Assembly: GCA_017996175.1 (NCBI GenBank)
Contig: JAGOHK010000001.1
Location: 62,001-126,000 of the forward strand
Source: Leptospiraceae bacterium
GTDB lineage: Bacteria > Spirochaetota > Leptospiria > Leptospirales > Leptospiraceae
Length of the DNA stretch: 64,000 nt
Reading direction: 5' to 3'
Position 1 is the first letter of the stretch, and every line of letters starts with the position of its first letter. A program made the position numbers and the translations under genes. Positions 53,841 through 61,616 of this stretch are shown here, one piece after another. The notes beneath the pieces were generated by a model that did not search any database, was not told the origin of the DNA, and saw only the letters and a program-made list of their open reading frames with translations.

Positions 53841-53996
53841 ATGAAAAAAATAGCTCTTGTGGAAAACGAAGAAAAATACCGAAACATTTTGCGGGAGGAG
53901 CTTTCCTCCCAAAAGGAATGGGAACTTAGTTTTTATAATTCCGCAGAGGAATTTTGGCGAGAAAATGTCAATCAAACGAACAAGAAACAAATATGA
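53841..53996 (+). pseudogene. Response-regulator receiver fragment
   Basis: ATG at 53841, reading MKKIALVENEEKYRNILREE and then LSSQKEWELSFYNSAEEFWR. This is the first helix-strand unit of a receiver domain, with the acidic pair changed from D-E to N-E; it is cut off after 51 residues. No phospho-acceptor Asp or later part remains. A relic of a longer gene. Confidence 0.6.
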
Positions 53997-54145
53997 ATTA
54001 ACCTTTGAAATGAAAGTAAAATCATCAACACTAATTAATTTTTAAATACGATATGCAAAATAAGAAAAAAGTAGTTAGTTTTGACTATAGACATTTTTGA
54101 TAAAATAATATATAGCTATAGAATAAAATAAGAACTGAGGAAATT

Positions 54146-55726
54146 ATGAACGAACAGAATAATACAATCGAAGAAATGAAAATCTGGCAAAAGGTAGGAT
54201 TTTTTGCGGGACCAATTTTATTTTTACTTATGCTTTTTTTCCCACCTTCTTTTGTCCTCGAAAGTGGCGCCAAGGGAGTAATGACATTAGACGCTTGGAA
54301 GGTCGCCGCCTGTGCAATCTGGATGGCAATCTGGTGGGTAACAGAGGCTGTCCCCATTCCGGTTACTTCCCTTTTACCGATTCCCCTTTTTTATTTGCTT
54401 AATGTTTCTAATGCAGCACCTAAAGCAGCAACTGAAACGTTAAAGGAAATAGGCAAACCGGAATTATCCAAGTATTTTTCTGAACAGATTCTTGCGCCGT
54501 ACGCTGATCCAATTATCTATCTTTTCCTCGGTGGATTTATTTTGGCAATCGGAATGGAAAAATGGAATTTACATAAACGAATTGCACTCAATATTATTAA
54601 GATAGTAGGCTCCAAACCCTCTCAAATCTTGTTAGGATTTTTAATTGCAACGGCATTTATCAGTATGTGGGCGAGTAACGCTTCAACTACAATTATGATG
54701 TTACCCATTGCGATCACAGTTTTGGAATTATTAAAATCTAAAGTAGCAGAATCGGAAAAACAAAATATAGAAAATTTTGGAGTTGCACTTATGCTAAGTA
54801 TTGCTTATGGAGCCAGTATCGGCGGACTCGGAACACTAATAGGTACACCGCCTAACGCTATCATGAAAGCATTTTTTGATAAAAATGGACTAGACTCGAT
54901 AAACTTCGCAAACTGGCTAGTATTTGGTGTGACTATAATTGTAATTTCAATTCCTGTAACATTCATCTTACTTACTAAAATTATTTTCCCTGTGCGTCTC
55001 AGTGCTATCGAAGGAGCCGATGAAATTATCAAAGTCGAATTAGAAAAATTGGGCAAATTTACATTAGCCGAAGGTCTTACCGGATTCGTTATTATTTCAA
55101 CAGCGCTCGCCTGGGTTTTACGAGGAACTTATGAAAGTAATTTGTATGTAAAGAATAATCTGAAAGATGGAATCATTGCTATGACTGGAGGAATTTTACT
55201 TTTCCTAATTCCAATCAATTGGAAAAGGAAAATTTTTCTTCTAGAATGGTCTGATATGAAGGCAATTCCCTGGGATGTATTGTTACTCTTCGGAGGAGGG
55301 TTAAGCCTTGCAGGAGCAGTCGATAGAAGTGGGCTGTCTGATTGGATGGGAGTCCAAACTAAGATTGCCCTCCAGGGACAAACGAATATTATCCTCGTAG
55401 TATTTATTGTAACAGCAATCGTACTTTTCCTTACAGAGTTTACAAGCAACACTGCTACCATCACTCTATTTCTTCCCATCGGTCTTGGAATTGCAAATGC
55501 ACTTTCAGTTGATCCAAGGTTGATTTTAATACCGGCAACCATCGCATCAAGCTGTGCATTTATGTTACCCGTAGGAACACCTCCTAACGCAATTGTATTC
55601 AGTAGCGGTTACTTAAAGATTCCGCAAATGGCAAAAGCAGGTTTTGGGATGAATATCTTTTTTGTATTTCTAATTACATTTTTAATATTCACGTTAGGAG
55701 TTAGAGTATTTTCAATTCCCTTCTAA
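54146..55726 (+). CDS. SLC13/DASS family sodium-coupled anion symporter
   Basis: 526 residues, about 12 transmembrane helices. The paired substrate/Na motifs are present: MWASNASTTIMMLPI (first SNT) and EFTSNTATITLFLPIG (second SNT), with GGLGTLIGTPPNAI and PVGTPPNAIVFSSGYLKIP, the two hairpin loops. Family members move dicarboxylates or sulfate with Na+. GAGGA lies six bases before the ATG. It is inserted, in opposite orientation, between batB and the BatC-like gene. Confidence 0.9.
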   Translation: MNEQNNTIEEMKIWQKVGFFAGPILFLLMLFFPPSFVLESGAKGVMTLDAWKVAACAIWMAIWWVTEAVPIPVTSLLPIPLFYLLNVSNAAPKAATETLKEIGKPELSKYFSEQILAPYADPIIYLFLGGFILAIGMEKWNLHKRIALNIIKIVGSKPSQILLGFLIATAFISMWASNASTTIMMLPIAITVLELLKSKVAESEKQNIENFGVALMLSIAYGASIGGLGTLIGTPPNAIMKAFFDKNGLDSINFANWLVFGVTIIVISIPVTFILLTKIIFPVRLSAIEGADEIIKVELEKLGKFTLAEGLTGFVIISTALAWVLRGTYESNLYVKNNLKDGIIAMTGGILLFLIPINWKRKIFLLEWSDMKAIPWDVLLLFGGGLSLAGAVDRSGLSDWMGVQTKIALQGQTNIILVVFIVTAIVLFLTEFTSNTATITLFLPIGLGIANALSVDPRLILIPATIASSCAFMLPVGTPPNAIVFSSGYLKIPQMAKAGFGMNIFFVFLITFLIFTLGVRVFSIPF

Positions 55727-55794
55727 CGAATTTTAAACTTTGGCTTATTTTTAAGCTTTATAGAAAGTCTTAATTAACCTAAGGCTTTCTTATT

Positions 55795-55911
55795 ATGCGA
55801 AATGCAAAAATAATATTTCAGTTAAATGTAAAGGCTAAAGGTCATTTTCCGCAAATAAGTTCGCCGAGTGAAATCATAGATGCTATTGATTTATTTTTGG
55901 AAAAAGATTAA
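55795..55911 (+). pseudogene. C-terminal remnant of an alpha/beta-hydrolase
   Basis: Frame MRNAKIIFQLNVKAKGHFPQ then ISSPSEIIDAIDLFLEKD-stop. The motif K-G-H-F-P-Q followed by P-S-E and F-L is the end of the alpha/beta hydrolase fold, with the catalytic histidine of the typical A-G-H-F-P. Only 38 residues remain and no Shine-Dalgarno is seen. It converges on the small membrane gene with a four-base overlap. Confidence 0.5.
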
Positions 55912-56141
55912 TTAGAATCATTAGAATTCGAGTCATTCGAACCAAAGTCATGGTCTAAAATTTTTTCAGATAAATCTACATTTAAATCTCTGAGTGTAGG
56001 CTTACTTCCACTTTTAAGTCTAGGGCTAATGGGAGTTTCCTCATAAATTTTTTTGTATCGACCCGATCGAAAGTGATCAATCCAAGAATATAAAATATAA
56101 ATTAAAAAACATACACCAATTACTATCAATAAAATGTTCAT
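55908..56141 (-). CDS. Small membrane protein at the end of the bat operon
   Basis: 77 residues: one N-terminal transmembrane helix (about 2-20, ILLIVIGVCFLIYILYSW), then a hydrophilic tail ending in Asn/Ser/Asp repeats (GSNDSNSNDSN). It starts 17 bases after the BatB stop on the same strand. No family match that I know. Probably real given its position and codon use. Confidence 0.55.
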   Translation of the reverse strand: MNILLIVIGVCFLIYILYSWIDHFRSGRYKKIYEETPISPRLKSGSKPTLRDLNVDLSEKILDHDFGSNDSNSNDSN

Positions 56142-56158
56142 TCTATTCCCTTTAATTT

Positions 56159-57238
56159 TTACTTTCTGAATAAATATAATCCATCCAATAAAAATCCAAC
56201 CAGAAATGCCACAAGAAAAAATACGGATAAGTCTTCTTTGCCGCTGGTTTTAATTTTAGATTTGCCTCTAGACCCTGTTTCTTTGATATGCGGAATTAAA
56301 TCTTTTACCCACTGCTTATTTTCGACAACAATATAACGCCCACCTGTTTCTTTTGCTAAATTGCTTAACAGTTTATCTTCTCGATGAGTTTGGATATTCT
56401 TGATAATCTTTTGGTCTACTTCTTTCTTTTTTGTCCCGGTAGAATCGTCAGTGGATTGACTCTCTAAAGCTTTTTTTTCTTCCTCTGTATACGAAACATA
56501 AAAATTCACAGCCCCCCCGGGTGAATTAGTTCCTACTCCAACGGTATGAACGGTAACATTATTTCGTTTCAAAAATTCTATTTCTTCTGTCAGATTTTCT
56601 TCTTTGTCTTCCGGAACTTCTCCGTCACTAAGGAGGATAACTTGTATACTCCCCTCCGATAGATAAACCTGTCGCAATACTTCCTGCAAAGCCAATTTAA
56701 AACTAGAGCCAGTATTTTCAAAATTATGAACGAGCAGGGTATGAATAAATGTTTTAATCGTAATGATGTCATTGGTTGGCATAGAGTGTATTGCCGGTTT
56801 GCCGCTAAAACTAATCAGTCCATAAGCAAAATCAGGATTTGCATCAATTAACTCTTCACAAAAACTTTGAGCCTCGGCAAACCTATCCTGAGGATGTTTG
56901 GCTGTAACCGGATGAGGACTAGTATCTCCTGCAAGCATACTGAAAGATCCGTCTAATACTAAAATAATTTTTCCTTTCCCAGAAACGTCTTCCACAAGCC
57001 CATCTCGATACGGACCTGCGGCGGAGATAATCAAGAGTAAACCCAGCAAGAACAAATAAAAAAGATGCAATTTTATTTTTAGAAGGGAATTGTATTTTGT
57101 AATCGAATTAGTAAATCGTTTCGAAATATTTTCCGAAATCCAAAGAAATGCCTTCGATTGTTTTCGATATAGGTAAAGTAAAAAAGAAATCCAAGGCAGA
57201 GTCCAATATAAATGATAAATGTTTTCAAACTCAATCAT
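56159..57238 (-). CDS. batB: BatB-type VWA membrane protein
   Basis: About 359 residues. Two transmembrane helices near the N-terminus and one at the C-terminus flank a von Willebrand factor A domain. MIDAS: ILVLDGSFSMLAGD (DxSxS), a Thr region near NDIITIK and D in LLSDGEVPED. I start at the ATG at 57238: AAGGAG lies nine bases upstream and the ATGA overlaps the BatA stop; a longer reading to 57280 would enter batA. Bat proteins are thought to form a periplasmic complex with MoxR-type ATPase support. Confidence 0.88.
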   Translation of the reverse strand: MIEFENIYHLYWTLPWISFLLYLYRKQSKAFLWISENISKRFTNSITKYNSLLKIKLHLFYLFLLGLLLIISAAGPYRDGLVEDVSGKGKIILVLDGSFSMLAGDTSPHPVTAKHPQDRFAEAQSFCEELIDANPDFAYGLISFSGKPAIHSMPTNDIITIKTFIHTLLVHNFENTGSSFKLALQEVLRQVYLSEGSIQVILLSDGEVPEDKEENLTEEIEFLKRNNVTVHTVGVGTNSPGGAVNFYVSYTEEEKKALESQSTDDSTGTKKKEVDQKIIKNIQTHREDKLLSNLAKETGGRYIVVENKQWVKDLIPHIKETGSRGKSKIKTSGKEDLSVFFLVAFLVGFLLDGLYLFRK

Positions 57239-58239
57239 CGCATCGGTCTCCTTACAAATAGACCATCTATTAAAATCCACAAAAAGAACATCTGCATTCC
57301 CGCAAAAGCAATGTACCGAGAATAGGAATGTTTTCGTTTGGATTGTTTTATTTCGAGAGGGGTTTTAGATAAATTGCTAAGCTCAGAAAATACTTCTGCG
57401 AGAACATTTTGATTTTTTGCACGGTAGTATTTTCCCGATGCAGTTTTTGCTATTTGTTTTAGTTGTTTATCGTCTAGAGAGGTTACTAATACCTTGCCGC
57501 TTGGTGTCAGAAATGGTTTTCCTTCTGCATACACCTCAATCGGTTCTTCGCCTGCAAGTCCAATAATATAAAGTTTAATTCCAAGTTCCTTTACGTACTT
57601 TGCGGCTAATATCGGATCAACTCCATACGAACTTTCTCCATCGGTGATTAAAATTATTACTTGGTCACGTTTGACTACCTTTGCTTTCTGGAGAGAATCA
57701 GTAGCTGCAAGTAACGCATCTCCGATCGCAGTTCCCCCACTTTCAGAATGATCGATGACTCTAAAGGAGATACTATCTAATAGCTCCAATAGAACAGCGT
57801 GGTCAGTGGTCAGTGGAGTTTGCGTAAATGTATCTTGGGCAAATATGTATATGCCGATGCGGTTGCCACCACTTCGTTTGATAAAATCCTTTCCGATAAC
57901 CTTCATGGCTTCTAATCTACTAGGCTCAAAATCCGCCGCCTGCATACTTGCTGATACATCCAGAACTAGCGCAATATCAAGACCATCTTCCTTAATCATA
58001 CTTCTTTCACTAACTTTATGCGGATCGGCAATTCCAATAATGATACAAGCAAGTAAAAGAGATTCTAAAAGATACTCTGCATATAAAAAATAATGTCGTT
58101 TGTTACTAGGAGACTTGTATTGCAAAGGGGCATACGGTACATTTGATTTTTTAAAAACAAAAAATCGTCCATAGAGGTAAACAGGGATTAACCAGACTGC
58201 CCAAAGTATAAAAGAATAAGTAAAATGAATATCGCTCAA
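57235..58239 (-). CDS. batA: BatA-type VWA membrane protein
   Basis: 334 residues. Two N-terminal transmembrane segments, a VWA domain and a C-terminal helix. MIDAS: ALVLDVSASMQAADFEPSRLEAMK (DxSxS), Thr in SGGTAIGDALL, Asp in LITDGESSYG. The start is TTG, with GAGG about nine bases upstream; it overlaps the preceding gene by four bases (TTGA) and the following one by four (ATGA). Confidence 0.9.
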   Translation of the reverse strand: MSDIHFTYSFILWAVWLIPVYLYGRFFVFKKSNVPYAPLQYKSPSNKRHYFLYAEYLLESLLLACIIIGIADPHKVSERSMIKEDGLDIALVLDVSASMQAADFEPSRLEAMKVIGKDFIKRSGGNRIGIYIFAQDTFTQTPLTTDHAVLLELLDSISFRVIDHSESGGTAIGDALLAATDSLQKAKVVKRDQVIILITDGESSYGVDPILAAKYVKELGIKLYIIGLAGEEPIEVYAEGKPFLTPSGKVLVTSLDDKQLKQIAKTASGKYYRAKNQNVLAEVFSELSNLSKTPLEIKQSKRKHSYSRYIAFAGMQMFFLWILIDGLFVRRPMR

Positions 58240-58781
58240 CGCCCGGGCCTCACAATTTCATTCGATTTTGCCTTTGCTTTGGGTTTTGTGATCTCGGTTA
58301 CACCAGTCACTACTTTTGCCTCAGTAAATACTTCATCAAATTCAGATTTCAACGGATTGTTTTTTCCAAACTGCAAAGTAGATAGGGTATAAAAAAATTC
58401 TCCGACTTTTTTATCTTTGATTCGTTTAGAAATTTCAAGAGATGTCATTTCCTCAATTTCCATTCCTGTTTTTGCTTCAAAGTACGCCTTCACAATAGCG
58501 GATAATTCGTGCAACCCATCTCTGTACATAAAATTACTAGAATAATTTCTCTCAACCGTTTCAATTTTTTCTTTCAACGCTTCCATAGATTCAACCGGAG
58601 GTCTAGGTTTACGTTTTACAATATCCTTTTGCATATTTCTAAAATACCGATACAACCAATAAAGTGTAATCAGTAGAATCGGAAGCAGTACCCAGTTTCG
58701 CATTTCCTGATTGTATCTCCAATCGAAGATATGCACAGGAGGCGCAATTCCATTTGGTAATTCTGCTAGAAAAAAAATCAA
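58236..58781 (-). CDS. Membrane protein of the bat operon (DUF4381-like)
   Basis: 181 residues. One transmembrane helix at about 30-47, after a short Pro-rich periplasmic N-terminus (GIAPPVHIFDW). The rest is a helical cytoplasmic domain (YRDGLHELSAIVKAYFEAKTGMEIEEMTSLEISKR). Proteins of this layout commonly sit between DUF58 and VWA genes; DUF4381 is the likely family. TTG start, overlapping the DUF58 stop (TTGA). Confidence 0.7.
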   Translation of the reverse strand: MIFFLAELPNGIAPPVHIFDWRYNQEMRNWVLLPILLITLYWLYRYFRNMQKDIVKRKPRPPVESMEALKEKIETVERNYSSNFMYRDGLHELSAIVKAYFEAKTGMEIEEMTSLEISKRIKDKKVGEFFYTLSTLQFGKNNPLKSEFDEVFTEAKVVTGVTEITKPKAKAKSNEIVRPGR

Positions 58782-59659
58782 AGGATTACCCTCTTCTTCA
58801 AATGGAAAAATTCCTTTAGTGCTCTTCCTACATCTAAAGTAGTTCTCATGCTATTTACGGATATTCGATATTTAACGCTTGCACTTTTTAAGTAGGCATT
58901 CATTTCTTCTAAACTACCAAGCTCGCCAGGGCGTAGTATACCGGAATTCTTTTTCCCAGAAATGGACTCTGGTGAAATGGATGGAAAAAAAACTTCTTTT
59001 GAAAATTCATACTCGATTGGATCATAGATATGCAGCATATTAATATCATGCTCTACCCTAGAAAATTTTAAATCCTCCGGAAGATCGTGGTCTAAAAAAT
59101 CAGAAATGATAAATAAAATAAAATGACTTCGTTTAAATTTTTGGAGTGCATGTAAAACAGAGCGAATATCAGAATGGGCATCTTTATTCGGAATAGTTTC
59201 AGAGTGAGTTAAAAATGCTTTGATTGTACGGAATAATTGCGTTTTGCCGCTAGCTGGTTTTACTACTTCAATGGCTTCGTTATTAAAAATGATGTATCCT
59301 ACTTTATCTCTAGATTGAATCGAGGAAAATGCAAGAGTAGCCGCTACTTCAATGGCAAATTCAATTTTAGTTCTATCTTGAAACCCTGTAAACATAGAAG
59401 GGCTGACATCAAGTGCGATAAAAACTTCTCGTTCCCGCTCTTCTAAAAAAGTTTTTACATAAGGCTCACCTAATCGTGCAGTCATATTCCAATCTATCAT
59501 TCGCACGGACTCGCCATAAACATACTTTCTAGCTTCATGGAATTGTAACCCACGACCAGGGATAGTGGATGTATAATCACCGGCTAACAACGAGTGTGCG
59601 TTACGCCTCGCAATCAGCTCGAGTTCTTTCGCCTTTTTTAATAAATCAACTACTGACAT
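58778..59659 (-). CDS. DUF58 domain protein
   Basis: 293 residues, without transmembrane helices. Features of DUF58: GRGLQFHEARKYVYGESVRMIDWNMTARLGEPYVKTF and a degenerate VWA core (VFIALDVSPSMFTGF, then FIISDFLDHDLP). It is the usual partner of MoxR in stress-linked operons. It begins ten bases after the moxR stop. Confidence 0.9.
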   Translation of the reverse strand: MSVVDLLKKAKELELIARRNAHSLLAGDYTSTIPGRGLQFHEARKYVYGESVRMIDWNMTARLGEPYVKTFLEEREREVFIALDVSPSMFTGFQDRTKIEFAIEVAATLAFSSIQSRDKVGYIIFNNEAIEVVKPASGKTQLFRTIKAFLTHSETIPNKDAHSDIRSVLHALQKFKRSHFILFIISDFLDHDLPEDLKFSRVEHDINMLHIYDPIEYEFSKEVFFPSISPESISGKKNSGILRPGELGSLEEMNAYLKSASVKYRISVNSMRTTLDVGRALKEFFHLKKRVIL

Positions 59660-59669
59660 AGAAGGATTT

Positions 59670-60635
59670 CTAGGGAACTTTTACCTTAGTGAGGATTTCG
59701 TTGATTATCTGCTCGGTTTTAATTCCTTCCGCCTCTGCATAATAAGTAGGAATAATTCTATGACGAAGAACGTTATGCGCTATAGCCTTAATGTCCTCCG
59801 GTAAAACAGAATCTCTTCCAAACATCAGAGCACGCGCCCGACCAACTAAGGCAAGTGAAATAGAAGCACGAGGAGAAGCACCATACTGAATCACATTGTC
59901 TAGACTTAGACCGTAAGCTTTAGGATCGCGGGTTGCCTGAATCAAATCAGTGATATAGGAAATGATTTTATCTTCTATAAAAATTTCCCGCGTCACTTTT
60001 TGGAGACTCAAAATATCCTCTGCATTCATAAGCTGTTGCACTGCTGGTAATTTTGTTTCCTTGATTACCATTTTTACTACATCAGCTTCTTGTTTCTTGG
60101 TGGGGTAAGTTACGATTAGCTTCATGAGGAATCTGTCCAACTGTGCTTCAGGAAGTGAATAAGTTCCTTCTTGTTCTACTGGGTTCATAGTAGCAAATAC
60201 AAAAAAGGGTTTTGGCACAGGAAAAGTTTCATCTCCAATTGTGACTTGTTTTTCTTGCATGGTTTCAAGTAACGCGGATTGCACTTTGGCAGGAGCACGG
60301 TTGATTTCATCGGCTAATACAAAGTTTGCGAAAATAGGTCCTTTATTGACTTCGAAGTTTGCTTTGGACTGATTATAAATTCTAGTTCCCACAATATCGG
60401 CTGGGAGCAAATCAGGAGTAAACTGTAGACGTTTGAATGCTACATTGCAAATATTAGCAAGAAGGTTTACTGCTCTAGTTTTAGCAAGTCCTGGCACTCC
60501 TTCAATTAAAATATGCCCATCAGCTAACAATCCGAGGATGAGTCCGTCGACTAAAGATTCCTGTCCCACAATTCCATTATGAATCTCTTCTTTGATTTTT
60601 TTTATTTGTGCAACTGCTTCCGTATTTTTTGACAA
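59670..60635 (-). CDS. moxR: MoxR-family AAA+ ATPase
   Basis: 321 residues. Walker A is GVPGLAKT, Walker B LADEINRAPAKVQSALLE, sensor 1 FVFATMNPVEQEGTYSLPEAQLDRF and sensor 2 near GASPRASISLALVGRAR. MoxR ATPases act as chaperones for VWA-domain proteins, which fits the BatA/BatB genes following. TTG start with AAAGGAG seven bases upstream. First gene of the bat operon. Confidence 0.95.
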   Translation of the reverse strand: MSKNTEAVAQIKKIKEEIHNGIVGQESLVDGLILGLLADGHILIEGVPGLAKTRAVNLLANICNVAFKRLQFTPDLLPADIVGTRIYNQSKANFEVNKGPIFANFVLADEINRAPAKVQSALLETMQEKQVTIGDETFPVPKPFFVFATMNPVEQEGTYSLPEAQLDRFLMKLIVTYPTKKQEADVVKMVIKETKLPAVQQLMNAEDILSLQKVTREIFIEDKIISYITDLIQATRDPKAYGLSLDNVIQYGASPRASISLALVGRARALMFGRDSVLPEDIKAIAHNVLRHRIIPTYYAEAEGIKTEQIINEILTKVKVP

Positions 60636-61013
60636 GGTTCACTCCTTTCCTGAACTTTTATCTAAAAGGTATTAGAATGCAACTAAATTATTATATCTTA
60701 AATTAAGAATTCTAGGGCAGTCCGGTTGGCTTCCTCAGCTTTTTCGTAACTAATATATATTACCGCTAATAGAAAATCCTGTCGCACCACGAGTAATCCA
60801 ACCGTCGCGCTCGCCCTTCTCATCAATAAATTGCAATCTGCTTCACAATCATAAACCCACCGTATATGCAATTTATTGATGTCAGGTTGATCGCTACTGC
60901 CTGCCATTGTCAGACCTTCTTCCTTGTTGCGGTTAACGCTCGTATAGCTCTGCCTTTTGCTTTTTCGTTTTATTGTCTGATTTTTTCGTTTTCGTTGCCC
61001 TTCTGTTTTTTTG
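60636..61013. other. Intergenic stretch with a perfect 15-bp inverted repeat
   Basis: 378 bases between moxR and the DUF1564 gene. CATCAATAAATTGCA (60821-60835) and TGCAATTTATTGATG (60867-60881) pair perfectly around a 31-base loop. A 114-codon frame covers most of it on the minus strand but has no ribosome site and unusual composition, so I treat it as non-coding. Base composition is less AT-rich than the surroundings. Confidence 0.45.
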
Positions 61014-61529
61014 CTAGACCTTAACGTGATACCCACGTGCAAAAGTAAACGAAATCCTATCTAGTTGTAGAAAAACCGTCAGTTCTAGGTTAGTGACCAT
61101 AGGAACTATTTTTTTCAACCCAGCTTCTACGAGAGAACGCCACATACCCACTAAGTCTAGTTTTAGTAAAAAGACAAACATCCAACACCTAGATTTCCCA
61201 AAGACTAGAGCCAGCTCTCCAAGTTCTAACCAATCTGAATTTTTCGGCTTAAAGCTAACCTTCTTCAAATTCAGATCCCGATCTTGATAAGAAGTCTTCA
61301 ACTTTTCGGGTTCCGGGATCATACCAGAGTGGGTAAGAGTTCTAAACCGCCGAAGTAAACTACGAAGGTAGAGAGAAGTATTACCGTTATACTTTTTCGT
61401 CTTCTCAAGGAATGCCTCTTTTAGATGTTCAGGAATCAAAAGGGTAGAAACGGTATCCTCTTCTAAGTTGATTTTTTTTCTTAAAAAATTATATTTATTT
61501 TGAAAGATGATCATACTTATATAGGTCAA
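61014..61529 (-). CDS. DUF1564 family protein, second member
   Basis: 171 residues. Core: STLLIPEHLKEAFLEKTKKY, YLRSLLRRFRTLTHSGMIPE, LKTSYQDRDLNLKKVSFKPK and DWLELGELALVFGKSRCWMF, parallel to the protein at 42457-43056. The start is uncertain: TTG at 61529 or ATG at 61514, neither with a good Shine-Dalgarno; the family-like part begins near residue 28. Function unknown. Confidence 0.75.
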   Translation of the reverse strand: MTYISMIIFQNKYNFLRKKINLEEDTVSTLLIPEHLKEAFLEKTKKYNGNTSLYLRSLLRRFRTLTHSGMIPEPEKLKTSYQDRDLNLKKVSFKPKNSDWLELGELALVFGKSRCWMFVFLLKLDLVGMWRSLVEAGLKKIVPMVTNLELTVFLQLDRISFTFARGYHVKV

Positions 61530-61616
61530 AAAAGGAAATTATGTGCGCATTTTTTTTCAATTTTCAAAAAAAATGTTCTAAAAAAAGATTTTTTTTGATT
61601 CTTCCTTTCCCTATTT

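Noticed and set aside
53615-53990. Antisense Pro/His-rich frames opposite the Gly/Cys tail
   Set aside because: Direct complement of the Gly/Cys codons; no start signals.
60698-61042. 114-codon ORF between moxR and DUF1564
   Set aside because: Overlaps the DUF1564 3' end by 29 bases, has no ribosome site, contains a large inverted repeat and has unlikely composition. I could not exclude it fully.
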